A DNA stretch of 46,585 nt from an uncultured Prevotellaceae bacterium. Its GTDB lineage: Bacteria > Bacteroidota > Bacteroidia > Bacteroidales > Bacteroidaceae. Made by a program: the position numbers and the translations under genes. Below, in pieces: positions 1 to 8,868 of the stretch. The notes beneath the pieces are model-generated. The model made no database searches and was not told the origin of the DNA. It worked only from the letters and a program-made list of their open reading frames with translations. Numbering within the stretch: the stretch's first letter is position 1; every line of letters begins with the position of its first letter. The DNA is taken from positions 1 to 46,585 of the forward strand of contig ONLU01000015.1 of the NCBI GenBank assembly GCA_900318795.1, read 5' to 3'.

Positions 1-187
1 GTAGTCAATTCAAATCGTCACCGTCAATTTTCTGCTCTAAAACTCTATATTTAAGTAATTTACAAACATCTCCGCTATTTTTTAGTGGACACTAGTGATA
101 AATATTTGTAATAATAGATATATAAAAAGTAGTATAGTATTCTTTATGGAGGGATGCTGGGTTGTGTGGTGGGCGTTGTTTTGAAAC

Positions 188-215
188 TGTCATCTGTCAT
201 TTGTCATTCGTCATG
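188..215. repeat. Heptamer array (TGTCATY)4
   Basis: Four 7-bp units read TGTCATC, TGTCATT, TGTCATT and CGTCATG. The same array occurs in reverse complement at 20422-20440, in both places beside the 21-bp units. No function is known to me. Confidence 0.8.
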
Positions 216-230
216 ATCACATACTAGCCG

Positions 231-293
231 GCAATAACATGCCCTTATTGCGCAATAACATGCCCTTATTGTGAAATAACATGCCCTTATTGA
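231..293. repeat. Three tandem 21-bp units, core AATAACATGCCCTTATT
   Basis: Units span 231-251, 252-272 and 273-293. Each carries the core AATAACATGCCCTTATT and can fold as CAATAA/TTATTG around a 7-base loop. The third unit has GAAATAA and so a weaker stem. The reverse complement of the core recurs at about 20342-20422. It is an intergenic repeat family; regulatory, REP-like or neutral roles are all possible. Confidence 0.85.
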
Positions 294-424
294 CCAATAT
301 GGTTTTTCATGTTGATGAAGCAGGCGGATTGCCGATTACTTTTCTTTGAAGTATGCCCGAGTGAGTTACAAACAGTCGATGGACCTGCACGACATGGCGA
401 AAGGGAAAAAAGGGGGGCTATTAT

Positions 425-455
425 TTGGTAGATTGGCCGAAAATGAGTACCTTTG
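425..455 (+). promoter_or_regulatory. fabD operon promoter (-33 TTG, -7 TACCTTTG)
   Basis: TTG at 425-427 and TACCTTTG at 448-455 are separated by 20 bases, the spacing expected of the Bacteroidetes sigma-ABfr promoter. The start codon lies 46 bases after the -7 element. Confidence 0.75.
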
Positions 456-501
456 CACGGATTATAGCGACATTATTTAAATTGTATCAAAATAGAAAGA
501 A

Positions 502-1392
502 ATGAAAGCATTTGTATTTCCCGGACAGGGAGCACAGTTTGTAGGTATGGGCAAGGACCTGTACGAGAACAATGAGAAGGCAAAGGAATTGTTTGAGAAG
601 GCTAACGAAATTCTCGGTTACCGCATTACGGACATCATGTTCGAGGGTACCGACGAGGATTTGAAGCAGACGAAGGTGACGCAGCCTGCCGTATTCCTGC
701 ACTCGGTCATCAGCGCCATCTGCCTGGGCGACGACTTCAACCCCGAGATGGTGGCCGGTCACTCGCTGGGCGAGTTCTCAGCTCTGGTGGCTGCCGGCGC
801 GCTGTCGTTCGAGGACGGTCTGAAGCTGGTGTACGCCCGTGCCATGGCCATGCAGAAGGCCTGCGAGGCTCAGCCCTCTACGATGGCAGCCATCATCGGT
901 CTGCCCAACGAGAAGGTCGAGGAGGTCTGCGCTGAGGTGAGCAAGATGGGCAAGGGCGTCTGCGTGCCTGCCAACTATAACAACCCCGATCAGCTGGTTA
1001 TCTCGGGTGACATCGACGCCATCAACGAGGCTTGCGAGCAGCTGAAGGCCGCCGGTGCCAAGCGTGCCCTGCCGCTGAAGGTGGGCGGTGCGTTCCACTC
1101 GCCGCTGATGCAGCCCGCCAAGGACGAGCTCCAGGCTGCCATCGAGAAGACTGAGTTCAGCACTCCGAAGTGCCCCATCTATCAGAATGTGGACGCCCTG
1201 CCTCATACGGACGCTGCCGAGATCAAGCAGAACCTGATAGCCCAGCTGACCAGCTCGGTGCGCTGGAGCCAGATTGTGGAGCACATGATAGCCGACGGCG
1301 CTACGGACTTCACCGAGTGTGGTCCCGGCAAGGCCCTGCAGGGCATGATAGCCAAGATAAACAAAGAGGTCACCGCACACGGAATCGCTTAG
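502..1392 (+). CDS. fabD: Malonyl-CoA:ACP transacylase
   Basis: This 296-residue protein transfers malonyl from CoA to acyl carrier protein, supplying the extender unit for type II fatty acid synthesis in the cytoplasm. The N-terminal GQGAQ loop is at residues 9-13. The nucleophile elbow GHSLGE places the catalytic serine at Ser88. The partner histidine is His199 in AFHSP, and Arg113 matches the malonate-carboxylate-binding arginine of the family. Length is normal. The ATG at 502 is the only sensible start, 46 bases after a good promoter. It is first in a three-gene run, followed after 6 bases by a GH13 enzyme. Confidence 0.96.
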   Translation: MKAFVFPGQGAQFVGMGKDLYENNEKAKELFEKANEILGYRITDIMFEGTDEDLKQTKVTQPAVFLHSVISAICLGDDFNPEMVAGHSLGEFSALVAAGALSFEDGLKLVYARAMAMQKACEAQPSTMAAIIGLPNEKVEEVCAEVSKMGKGVCVPANYNNPDQLVISGDIDAINEACEQLKAAGAKRALPLKVGGAFHSPLMQPAKDELQAAIEKTEFSTPKCPIYQNVDALPHTDAAEIKQNLIAQLTSSVRWSQIVEHMIADGATDFTECGPGKALQGMIAKINKEVTAHGIA

Positions 1393-1398
1393 TTCACA

Positions 1399-3063
1399 AT
1401 GTCCAAAGATCAAAGTCAAAAGGTTATCGTCTATCAGGTCTTTACGCGTTTGTACGGCAACCGTAACACTACGCGCAAGGAGAATGGCACGATAGCCGAC
1501 AACGGTTGCGGCAAGATGGCCGACTTCACACCCGCCGTGCTGAAGGGCATCGCCAAGATGGGCATCAGCCACGTGTGGTACACCGGCGTCATCCGCCATG
1601 CCACACAGACCGATTACAGCCAGTACGGCATTCCCCGCCAGCACCCCGCCGTGGTGAAGGGCAAGGCCGGCTCGCCCTATGCCATTGCCGACTACTACGA
1701 CATAGACCCTGACCTGGCTGTCGACGTGAAGCTGCGCATGCAGGAGTTCGAACAGCTGGTGCAGCGCACCCACGATGCTGGGCTGAAGGTCATCATCGAC
1801 TTTGTGCCCAACCACGTGGCGCGCCAGTACAAGTCCGTCTGCAAGCCACGGGGCGTGAAAGACCTGGGCGAGACGGACAATGCCATGATGGGCTTCGACC
1901 CGCAGAACAACTTCTACTACTGTCCTGGCCAGCGCTTCATGCCATACTTCGACCTGTATGGCGGTGAGCCAGAACCCTATCTGGAAGAGCCCGCTAAGGC
2001 TACAGGCAACGACCACTTCGACAATGCCCCGGGACAGAACGACTGGTACGAGACGGTGAAGCTGAACTACGGCGTAGATTACTATGCCGGCAGGGTAGGC
2101 CACTTCGACCCCATGCCCGACACGTGGAAGAAGATGACCGACATCCTGCTGTTCTGGGCCAAGAAGGGCGTCGACGGATTCCGTTGCGACATGGCCGAGA
2201 TGGTGCCTGCCGAGTTCTGGACGTATGCCACCAAGGTGGTGAAGAGCAAGTACAAGCAGCTGGTCTTCATCGGCGAGGTGTACAATCCCGGCGAGTATCG
2301 CCACTACCTGGCGTCAGGCTTCGACTGGCTCTACGACAAGGTGGGCATGTACGACACCATGCGTGCCGTCATCTGCCACCATGCACCGGCATCAGCCATC
2401 AGCCATGCCTGGCAGGCTACGGACGACATCCGCGACCACATGCTCTACTTCCTGGAGAACCACGACGAGCAGCGCGTGGCCAGCGACTTCTTTGCCGCCA
2501 GCGGATGGAAGGGTGTGCCGGGCATGATAGCCTCGCTGCTGATGCAGCAGAACCCCTTCATGCTGTATGCCGGCGAGGAGTATGGCGAGCGTGGCATGGA
2601 CCGCGAGGGATTCAGCGGCAACGACGGACGTACCACCATCTTCGACTACTGGAGCGTGGACACCCTTTGCCGTGCTGCCCAGAAGAAGTTGACGGCCGAC
2701 GAGGAGGCCCTGTTCGACATCCATCAGAAGACCATGCTGCTGGCCCGTCAGGAAAAGGCGGTGACAGACGGTGTGTTCTTCGACCTGATGTACGTGAACG
2801 GCCATCTGGAACGCCAGTATGCCTTCCTGCGCTACGCCGAGGGCGAGCTGCTGTTGGTGGTGACCAACTTCGAGGACCGCGACGTGGTGACCGATGTCAA
2901 CATCCCCGCACATGCCTTTGACTATCTGGGCATCAAGGAGAAGAAGGTCATCGGTACCGACCTGCTGACCAAGGAGAAGCTGGCCATGTCGCTGCGCAAG
3001 GACGGCAGCGTCAGGATGGAAATCAAGGCCCGCAGCGGCAGAGTCTGGAAAATCAAGATTTAA
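1399..3063 (+). CDS. GH13 alpha-amylase family glycoside hydrolase, cytoplasmic
   Basis: This 554-residue protein has all four GH13 signature regions: DFVPNH near residue 134, GFRCD with the nucleophile Asp264, GEV with the acid/base Glu293, and ENHD with the stabilising Asp356. It should therefore be an active retaining enzyme on alpha-glucans such as intracellular glycogen or imported maltodextrins. No signal peptide is present, so it is cytoplasmic, unlike surface starch-utilisation amylases. The C-terminal ~100 residues look like the usual beta-sandwich domain. It starts 6 bases after fabD and is followed 6 bases later by alaX. Exact specificity cannot be read from sequence. Confidence 0.92.
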   Translation: MSKDQSQKVIVYQVFTRLYGNRNTTRKENGTIADNGCGKMADFTPAVLKGIAKMGISHVWYTGVIRHATQTDYSQYGIPRQHPAVVKGKAGSPYAIADYYDIDPDLAVDVKLRMQEFEQLVQRTHDAGLKVIIDFVPNHVARQYKSVCKPRGVKDLGETDNAMMGFDPQNNFYYCPGQRFMPYFDLYGGEPEPYLEEPAKATGNDHFDNAPGQNDWYETVKLNYGVDYYAGRVGHFDPMPDTWKKMTDILLFWAKKGVDGFRCDMAEMVPAEFWTYATKVVKSKYKQLVFIGEVYNPGEYRHYLASGFDWLYDKVGMYDTMRAVICHHAPASAISHAWQATDDIRDHMLYFLENHDEQRVASDFFAASGWKGVPGMIASLLMQQNPFMLYAGEEYGERGMDREGFSGNDGRTTIFDYWSVDTLCRAAQKKLTADEEALFDIHQKTMLLARQEKAVTDGVFFDLMYVNGHLERQYAFLRYAEGELLLVVTNFEDRDVVTDVNIPAHAFDYLGIKEKKVIGTDLLTKEKLAMSLRKDGSVRMEIKARSGRVWKIKI

Positions 3064-3069
3064 GGACTT

Positions 3070-3543
3070 ATGGCAGACGACTATATCCTGAACGAGCATA
3101 ACAAGGAGGAGTTTCCTCCAGCGCACACGGCCGAGCACCTGCTGAATCAGGTCATGATACGGCTGTTCGGCTGTGAGCGCTCGTACAATGCCCACATAGA
3201 GCGCAAGAAGAGCAAGATGAGCTTCTATCTGGACCACAAGCCCACCCGGCAAGAGGAAAAGGAGATAGAGCGCGAAATGCTGCGGCTGATAGACGAGGAC
3301 CTGCCCGTCACGTTCGAGTTTGTCAGGCGCGACGAGATACCTGCCGGCGTGAAGCTGGACCGGTTGCCCGACGAAGCCTCAGAGACGCTCCGGCTGGTGC
3401 GCATAGGCGACTTCGACGTCTGTCCCTGCATCGGCAAGCACGTGCGCTCCACAGGACAGATAGGACGCTTCGAGATGTTGGGTACCAACTGGGACGAACA
3501 CGAACGGTCGTTCAGAGTAAGATTCAAAATAATAGCCCCGTAA
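3070..3543 (+). CDS. AlaX-like trans-editing domain (AlaRS SAD family)
   Basis: This 157-residue protein resembles the second additional (editing) domain of alanyl-tRNA synthetase, found free-standing in AlaX proteins that hydrolyse mischarged Ser- or Gly-tRNA(Ala). The predicted zinc site is intact: His19 and His23 in AHTAEH, and Cys120 and His124 in CIGKH. There is no catalytic synthetase domain, which fits the short AlaX class. It is the last gene after fabD and the GH13 enzyme. Its stop codon lies inside the loop of the terminator. The mischarged amino acid it clears cannot be told here. Confidence 0.85.
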   Translation: MADDYILNEHNKEEFPPAHTAEHLLNQVMIRLFGCERSYNAHIERKKSKMSFYLDHKPTRQEEKEIEREMLRLIDEDLPVTFEFVRRDEIPAGVKLDRLPDEASETLRLVRIGDFDVCPCIGKHVRSTGQIGRFEMLGTNWDEHERSFRVRFKIIAP

Positions 3544-3562
3544 CTTACGAGGCTATTTTTTT
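3531..3562 (+). terminator. Rho-independent terminator of the fabD operon
   Basis: The stem AATAGCC (3531-3537) pairs with GGCTATT (3551-3557), followed by a T run to 3562. The alaX stop codon is in the loop. Confidence 0.85.
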
Positions 3563-3581
3563 GTTGCTGATATCGTATTTT

Positions 3582-3633
3582 CTTTTGCTGCTTCCTGCAG
3601 GGCCATGACTCTTTTGCTGCTTCCTACAGGGCA
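3582..3633. repeat. 29-bp-period tandem duplication at the 3' end of the exo/endonuclease gene
   Basis: The segment beginning CTTTTGCTGCTTCC at 3582 is repeated at 3611, with one mismatch in the first 22 bases. The upper copy contains the stop codon (CTA on plus); the lower copy has CTG at that place. Similar duplications occur at the ends of menA and uvrB. Confidence 0.8.
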
Positions 3634-4694
3634 ATCTTCATGTAGACGGGGAAGTGGTCGGAATTGGTGATGTCGCCCTTGTAGTAGGTCAGGCCCTTCA
3701 GCGACGCGTCGTGGAAGATGTAGTCGATGCGTACGGGCTTGCGCTTGTCGCGCATGGTGTACATGAAGCCGCCGCTGCCGCACTCCTTGAATCCGTCAAC
3801 CATGTCGCCTAACATGGTGTTGTAAACGTAAGAGTAGGGGATGTCGTTGAAGTCGCCGCAGAGGATGCAGGGCTTCTCGCTGCTGCGCTTCTCGTTGGCT
3901 ACGGTGACTGCCTGGCCCACACGGAACATCATGCCCAGCATGTAGTTGCCGATGATGGCATTGATGACGCGGTTTTCGCTGAGGTCGATGTCGCTGCCCT
4001 GATTACGAAGCTTGCTGGCCTGATGCAGCGTGCGGTTGATGCCCGTGGTCTGCAGGTGGACGTTGAAGACGCGAATCTGCTGTCCGTTCTTGAACTCGAT
4101 GTCGGCCCACATGGCACTGTTGTTGGTATCGTCGAAGAGTAGCGTCTTGCTGTCCTTGATGGGGTAGCGGCTGAAGATGACCATGTCGCTGCGACCCACC
4201 TGCATATAGGGGAAATACTCCTTGTAGGGGATGGAGTTCTTCTTGTCGCCGCTGGTCTCGTTGTACTCCTGCAGACAGAGCACGTCCACCTTCTGACGGC
4301 GCATCTCAGCCAGGATGTCGAGTGCCCTGAACCCAGAGGTCTCACGTCCGAACATCGCCACGTTGTAGGTGGCAATCTTCAGGCCGGTCTTGGCCTCGGC
4401 GATCTTGTCGTAAGAGCCGAACTGGAAGATGGTGCCGATGTAGGGAACGCAGCAGGCTATGGTGATGATGGGTATCAGTGCGTGAATCCAGCGTCTGCGG
4501 ATAAGCCAGTAGGGAAGGAGCAGTATGTTGGCGATGATCAGCAAGGGCAGGGCGTAGACCAGCAAGGACCGTGCCGTATTGCCGATAGGTGACACGTCGC
4601 CTCCGAAGAGGGCGGTGATGGTAAAGACACTGACAACTATCTGCAGCACAAGAAACATCATGGCTACATATTTATAGACTGCTAATTTTCCCAT
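3624..4694 (-). CDS. Membrane-anchored endonuclease/exonuclease/phosphatase family protein
   Basis: The 356-residue protein has about three hydrophobic segments in the first ~90 residues, then an EEP (DNase I-like) catalytic domain. Visible family motifs are TYN with Asn111, LQE with the metal ligand Glu143, GDFND (Asp281 to Asp284) and SDHFP with catalytic His347. It is likely a metal-dependent phosphodiesterase or phosphatase facing the periplasm or cytoplasm from the inner membrane; the substrate is unknown. It starts 12 bases after the histidine kinase gene and is probably co-transcribed with it. Confidence 0.87.
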   Translation of the reverse strand: MGKLAVYKYVAMMFLVLQIVVSVFTITALFGGDVSPIGNTARSLLVYALPLLIIANILLLPYWLIRRRWIHALIPIITIACCVPYIGTIFQFGSYDKIAEAKTGLKIATYNVAMFGRETSGFRALDILAEMRRQKVDVLCLQEYNETSGDKKNSIPYKEYFPYMQVGRSDMVIFSRYPIKDSKTLLFDDTNNSAMWADIEFKNGQQIRVFNVHLQTTGINRTLHQASKLRNQGSDIDLSENRVINAIIGNYMLGMMFRVGQAVTVANEKRSSEKPCILCGDFNDIPYSYVYNTMLGDMVDGFKECGSGGFMYTMRDKRKPVRIDYIFHDASLKGLTYYKGDITNSDHFPVYMKIAL

Positions 4695-4706
4695 AGCGAT
4701 AAAAAT

Positions 4707-5960
4707 TTATTTCTTGATGTATTTTTCTACCGTGTCTAACAAGTCTTCCACACGGAAGGGCTTGGCCATGAACTCGTCGCAGCCGGCAGCCATGGCCTCG
4801 CGGATGTTTTCGTCGAAAGCATAGGCACTGAGGGCAATGACGGGGATGTCGTGGTTGACCTCCTTGATGATGCGGGTGGCGTCAAGGCCATTCATCTCGG
4901 GCATCCGGATGTCCATGAGGACAAGGTCGGGCCGCTCGTCTTCGCAGGAGGTCACGGCCTCAATACCGTTGTGGGCGCGTACCAGACGATAACGCTTGGA
5001 AAGCACTATCCGTACGAGCTCGTAGTTGCTGTCCTCGTCTTCTGCCACGACGATGAGCGGGGCGTTTTGCAAGTTGGTCTTGGTGGTGGCGCGGATGGTA
5101 CGTGAGTTGTTGGTGGTGATGCGGGTGTTTCTGGCCTTACCGCCTATAGTACCCTCGAACGGCAGTACAAAGCGGAAAGTCGACCCCTCGCCAACCTTAG
5201 ACTGCACGCTGATTTTTCCGCCCAGCTTTTCCACAATGGTCTTGCAGAGCGACAGCCCCAGACCATAGCCGTTCTGAACTTCGGCGTCGCGTGAGAAGTA
5301 GGTGTCGAAAATATTGTTTAAATCCTCCTGGGCAATACCCGTACCGGTGTCGGTCACGAAGAACTCGACTTCCGTACCGTCGTTCAGCAGACGGTAGCCA
5401 TAGGTGACACTGCCTCGGGTGGTATGCTTCAGAGCGTTGCTAATCAGGTTGGAGAACACCTGAGTGATGCGGTTCTGGTCCGTATTGAGGGCTACCTTCA
5501 TGTTTGGCTCGCTCCACTCTAGCTGGACTGTGTCAGGACAACGGAACTTGAAGATGTTTTTCAAGTCGCGGCAAAGGTCGTTGAGGTTGGTCATCGACTT
5601 CTTGATGGATATCTCGCCAGCCTCCACACGCGAGATGTCGAGGATATCGTCGATGAGCGCCATCAGACGGGTGTTGTTGCTCTCGATGATCTCCATGTAT
5701 TTCATTCTCTCATCGGGCGAATCGGTCTCTGCCATCACGCGGGAAAAACCCTCGATGGCATTCAGCGGGGTTCGAATTTCGTGGCTCATATTGGCCAGGA
5801 ACTGCGATTTCATGCGGCTCGCTTGTTCTGCCTTTTGAGTCATCTCCTCGTATTTCTGCAGCTTCTTATTGGCTGATTCCAACTCGTACAGCGTCTTCTG
5901 GTACTTGGAGTTGATTTCTGCCAACTTTTTGAGAAGTATTTCGCGTTCGTCTTGATTCAT
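4707..5960 (-). CDS. Soluble hybrid sensor histidine kinase/response regulator
   Basis: A 417-residue cytoplasmic hybrid kinase. Residues 1-50 form a charged coiled coil. A HisKA domain follows, with SHEIRTP placing the phosphorylated His at residue 60. An HATPase_c domain carries the N, G1 (DTGTGI) and G2 (GYGLGLSL) boxes. A C-terminal receiver domain has phospho-acceptor Asp350 in LMDIRMPEMNG and the conserved Lys in AKPF. There is no membrane segment and no PAS domain, so input is unclear and may come through the coiled coil or a partner. No output DNA-binding domain is present; a phosphorelay partner must lie elsewhere. Confidence 0.93.
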   Translation of the reverse strand: MNQDEREILLKKLAEINSKYQKTLYELESANKKLQKYEEMTQKAEQASRMKSQFLANMSHEIRTPLNAIEGFSRVMAETDSPDERMKYMEIIESNNTRLMALIDDILDISRVEAGEISIKKSMTNLNDLCRDLKNIFKFRCPDTVQLEWSEPNMKVALNTDQNRITQVFSNLISNALKHTTRGSVTYGYRLLNDGTEVEFFVTDTGTGIAQEDLNNIFDTYFSRDAEVQNGYGLGLSLCKTIVEKLGGKISVQSKVGEGSTFRFVLPFEGTIGGKARNTRITTNNSRTIRATTKTNLQNAPLIVVAEDEDSNYELVRIVLSKRYRLVRAHNGIEAVTSCEDERPDLVLMDIRMPEMNGLDATRIIKEVNHDIPVIALSAYAFDENIREAMAAGCDEFMAKPFRVEDLLDTVEKYIKK

Positions 5961-5985
5961 AAATCATAAAGCCAATAATCCGTTG

Positions 5986-5993
5986 CAAAGTTA
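5986..5993 (-). promoter_or_regulatory. -7 element (TAACTTTG) upstream of the histidine kinase gene
   Basis: CAAAGTTA on plus is TAACTTTG on minus, 26 bases before the kinase start. No matching -33 TTG is seen at the usual spacing. Confidence 0.5.
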
Positions 5994-6035
5994 TGTAAAA
6001 ATATTGAGAAAGACGAACATTTTAAGATAAATTTT

Positions 6036-7250
6036 TCAGGCTCTTTTTGCTTTTTCCCATGTGCCGCCTCCCTGGTGGGTTTTCAGATAATGCATTCCGC
6101 GGAAGACGTTGATGTTCATGAACAGGAAATAGTAGCAGGCATAGAACAGTTTATTGCTCTTGTTGGTTTTGTCGAACCACCATCCGCAAACTGCTGATAA
6201 ATAAAATAATATCTGCAGGACGAGAATGATGGTGTAGAGGCTTCCCGCATTCATTGCCACCAGCGTGATGTTCAGCGGAATGAGTGCAAGCAGGGCTATG
6301 GGAGTGATGCTCCAGCGCAGCACGCGATGGGATACAAACTGGAAGGCTACTACCAATCTTTTGGACAAATGGTCAGGGTGGCTGGAGTGTGACATGCCAA
6401 TCATCATGTGACGAAGCCACCACACGCTTTGCAGTCCACCGGCAGCAATACGGCGCTTGCGCTTCGACTCTTCTTCCAGGTTGGCAGAACCGTACTCCAT
6501 GGCATAGGCATCGGGAGCGTAGGCAATGCGATAGCCCTGGCCCACCAGGCGCATGGACATCACAAAGTCGTCCAGGAGTGCCGTCTCGGGCATGGGTTCG
6601 TACAGCTCCGTGCGGATGGCATTCAGTTCGCCGGCAGCACCCATGGCGGAGTAGAGCTCGCTGTCCAGACGTTTCAGGGTGCTCTCGTAGCGCCAGTAGA
6701 GACCTTCGCCCTCAGCGGCATTCTGTCCCTCGTGGCGGGCTTTCACGCGCTTCTCGCCTGCAACACAGGCCACCTGCGGGTCCATGAAGCAGCGCACGAT
6801 TTCGCGTATGGCCTCAGGGTTGATCATGGTGTTGGCATCGGTCATCACGGTGAGTGGTGTCTTCACCTGACTGATGCCGTGGTTCAGGGCTGCTGTCTTG
6901 CCTTTCCGTTCAGGAGTGTAGACTATCTCGGCGTCAGGGTAGGCGGCCAGCCGCTCGTTGGTGTCGTCGGTAGTGCCGTCGGTGACCCACATGACGTGGA
7001 GTTTGTCCTTGGGATAGTCCAGCTGGCGGGTGTTTTCCATCTTGATGTCTACAACGTCCTGTTCGTTGTAGGCACAGATCATGAGGGTTACGTGGGGGAG
7101 TTCGTCATCTGCAGGCAGAACGGCCTTAGCCGTCCTGCCCTTGACGATGCGCTTGAGTTGTACCAGCATCCATAACAGCAACCCGTATCCGAAATAAGTG
7201 TAGCATACGAGGAAAAGGCATATCCAGAAGAAAACCTTTAGTGCTGTCAT
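6036..7250 (-). CDS. Membrane glycosyltransferase, family 2
   Basis: A 404-residue processive-type GT2 enzyme: one N-terminal membrane helix (about residues 7-30), a catalytic domain, and further hydrophobic segments at the C-terminus. The catalytic domain shows the nucleotide-binding start LMICAYNE, the metal-binding TDAN (DxD-like), the acceptor-site DDF, and KRRIAAG in the place of the QxxRW-type motif. This layout is shared with polysaccharide synthases and polyprenyl-linked sugar transferases; the sugar is unknown. It begins 12 bases after the RNase G gene and is probably read through from it. Confidence 0.87.
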   Translation of the reverse strand: MTALKVFFWICLFLVCYTYFGYGLLLWMLVQLKRIVKGRTAKAVLPADDELPHVTLMICAYNEQDVVDIKMENTRQLDYPKDKLHVMWVTDGTTDDTNERLAAYPDAEIVYTPERKGKTAALNHGISQVKTPLTVMTDANTMINPEAIREIVRCFMDPQVACVAGEKRVKARHEGQNAAEGEGLYWRYESTLKRLDSELYSAMGAAGELNAIRTELYEPMPETALLDDFVMSMRLVGQGYRIAYAPDAYAMEYGSANLEEESKRKRRIAAGGLQSVWWLRHMMIGMSHSSHPDHLSKRLVVAFQFVSHRVLRWSITPIALLALIPLNITLVAMNAGSLYTIILVLQILFYLSAVCGWWFDKTNKSNKLFYACYYFLFMNINVFRGMHYLKTHQGGGTWEKAKRA

Positions 7251-7262
7251 GAAGGTGTGGTT

Positions 7263-8843
7263 TTAGGAATTTGCTTCAATTTCTTCCTGCATGTCGATGA
7301 ACTGGCGCTCCTGGTCGTAGAATTCGTACTGCAGGAAGGCGAGTTTCTGTGACGGAATGATACGTACCCCCAAGCCGTACTTCATCTGCCACTGGCGCTT
7401 CAGCGACCATATGCCTTGATTGATGTACGCGGCAACGTAGGGGTGGACGTGCAGATAGAACTTGCGGATGCCTATCTTGTTGACTAGGCGGTCAATTTTG
7501 CTCTCTAATTGGTCTGTAAACAGGATGGAAGCCTTGATTTTGCCCTTGCCGAAGCAGGTGGGGCAGGTCTCCTCGACATTGACATCCATGGCTGGACGGA
7601 CACGCTGACGGGTAATCTGCATCAGTCCGAACTTTGACAGCGGCAGGATGTTATGGCGGGCTCTGTCTTTCTGCATGTTCTTGCACATGCGCTCATAGAG
7701 CATCTGGCGGTCTTCGGCCAGATTCATGTCGATGAAGTCGACAACGATGATGCCGCCCATATCGCGCAGACGCAGCTGGCGGGCCAGCTCGTCGGCAGCA
7801 CCCAGGTTCACCTCCAGGGCATTGGCCTCCTGGCCGTTTTCTGCGCGCGTGCGGTTACCGGAGTTGACGTCCACAACGTGCATGGCCTCGGTGTGCTGGA
7901 TGATGAGGTAGGCACCTCGCTTGTAGTTGACAGTACGTCCGAAACTCGATTTAAGCTGTTTGGTGACGCTGAAGTTGTCGAAAATAGGCAAATTGCCTGT
8001 GTACAGTTTGACGATATCCTGCTTTTCGGGGGCTATGAGTGCTACATAGTCCCTTACCTGCTGGAAGACATCCTGGTCGTTGACATAGATACCGTCGTAA
8101 GTGGGGTCGAAGACATCGCGAAGCAAGGCCACGGCACGGCTGGTCTCTTCGTAGACCAACTGTGGGACTTTCTCGGCCTTCTCGGCCTTGGTAATGGTGT
8201 CTTCCCAACGCTTGACGAGAGCCTTCATCTCCTTGTCGAGCTCTGCCACGCGCTTGCCTTCGGCTGACGTACGTACTATCACGCCGAAGTTCTTGGGGCG
8301 GATGCTTTGGACAAGCTGTTTCAGACGGGCTCTCTCCTCGCTTTTCTTGATTTTCGACGAAACCGAAACTTTGTCGCCAAAGGGCATCAGTACCATAAAG
8401 CGTCCGGCCAGACTCAGCTCGGCTGTCAGTCGGGGACCCTTGGTAGAGATAGGTTCCTTGACTACCTGTACCAACAGTTCCTGACCCTGTTTCAGGGTGG
8501 TCTGTACGCTGCCTTCCTTGGGCAGGTCGGGGAGTCTGGTAGCCTTGGAGATGGGGTAGAGTTTCTTCTTGTCGCTTCTTACCTGTTTCAGGTATTTTTC
8601 GTAAGAGCTGTATTGAGTACCCAAGTCAAGATAGTGCAAGAAAGCATCACGCTCAGAGCCTACATCTACGAAGCAGGCGTTGAGTCCGGGCATCAGCTTG
8701 CGCACCTTGCCCAGATAGATGTTGCCGACGGAGTAGCTGGCCTCTTCACGCTTCTCGTTCTGGTATTCCACCAGGTTCTTGTCCTCGAGAAGGGCTATGG
8801 AAATCTCCTTCGGCTGAACATCGATGATTAGTTCACTTGTCAT
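7263..8843 (-). CDS. rng: Ribonuclease G/E family endoribonuclease
   Basis: A 526-residue single-strand-specific endoribonuclease that would take part in rRNA maturation and mRNA turnover. An S1-like domain lies in roughly the first 130 residues (GNIYLGKV, FVDVG). The catalytic DNase I-like segment GGIIVVDFIDM has the metal-binding Asp369. The zinc-link motif is CPTC with Cys427 and Cys430. It ends soon after, without the long disordered tail of RNase E, so it is RNase G-like in length. It follows the 29-residue basic protein, with a structured leader at 8869-8914 between them. Confidence 0.93.
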   Translation of the reverse strand: MTSELIIDVQPKEISIALLEDKNLVEYQNEKREEASYSVGNIYLGKVRKLMPGLNACFVDVGSERDAFLHYLDLGTQYSSYEKYLKQVRSDKKKLYPISKATRLPDLPKEGSVQTTLKQGQELLVQVVKEPISTKGPRLTAELSLAGRFMVLMPFGDKVSVSSKIKKSEERARLKQLVQSIRPKNFGVIVRTSAEGKRVAELDKEMKALVKRWEDTITKAEKAEKVPQLVYEETSRAVALLRDVFDPTYDGIYVNDQDVFQQVRDYVALIAPEKQDIVKLYTGNLPIFDNFSVTKQLKSSFGRTVNYKRGAYLIIQHTEAMHVVDVNSGNRTRAENGQEANALEVNLGAADELARQLRLRDMGGIIVVDFIDMNLAEDRQMLYERMCKNMQKDRARHNILPLSKFGLMQITRQRVRPAMDVNVEETCPTCFGKGKIKASILFTDQLESKIDRLVNKIGIRKFYLHVHPYVAAYINQGIWSLKRQWQMKYGLGVRIIPSQKLAFLQYEFYDQERQFIDMQEEIEANS

Positions 8844-8868
8844 TTCTCTTGCTTGTTTTTTTAAATTT

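Larger units (their letters stand above)
1..424. other. Intergenic region upstream of fabD
   Basis: No convincing coding region is visible here. The first 180 bases are AT-rich, with no ORF showing Bacteroidales codon use. Bases 188-215 hold a 7-bp-period repeat and bases 231-293 hold three 21-bp units, listed separately. The rest, to the fabD promoter at 425, is unremarkable. A gene ending before base 1 cannot be excluded. Confidence 0.6.

Noticed and set aside
231-293. CRISPR array
   Set aside because: The 21-bp units are contiguous without unique spacers, and no cas genes are present.
778-2304. Long antisense open frame (508 codons) across fabD and the GH13 gene
   Set aside because: It runs opposite two genes with intact catalytic motifs and has no recognisable protein pattern; high-GC codon bias leaves the antisense frame open.
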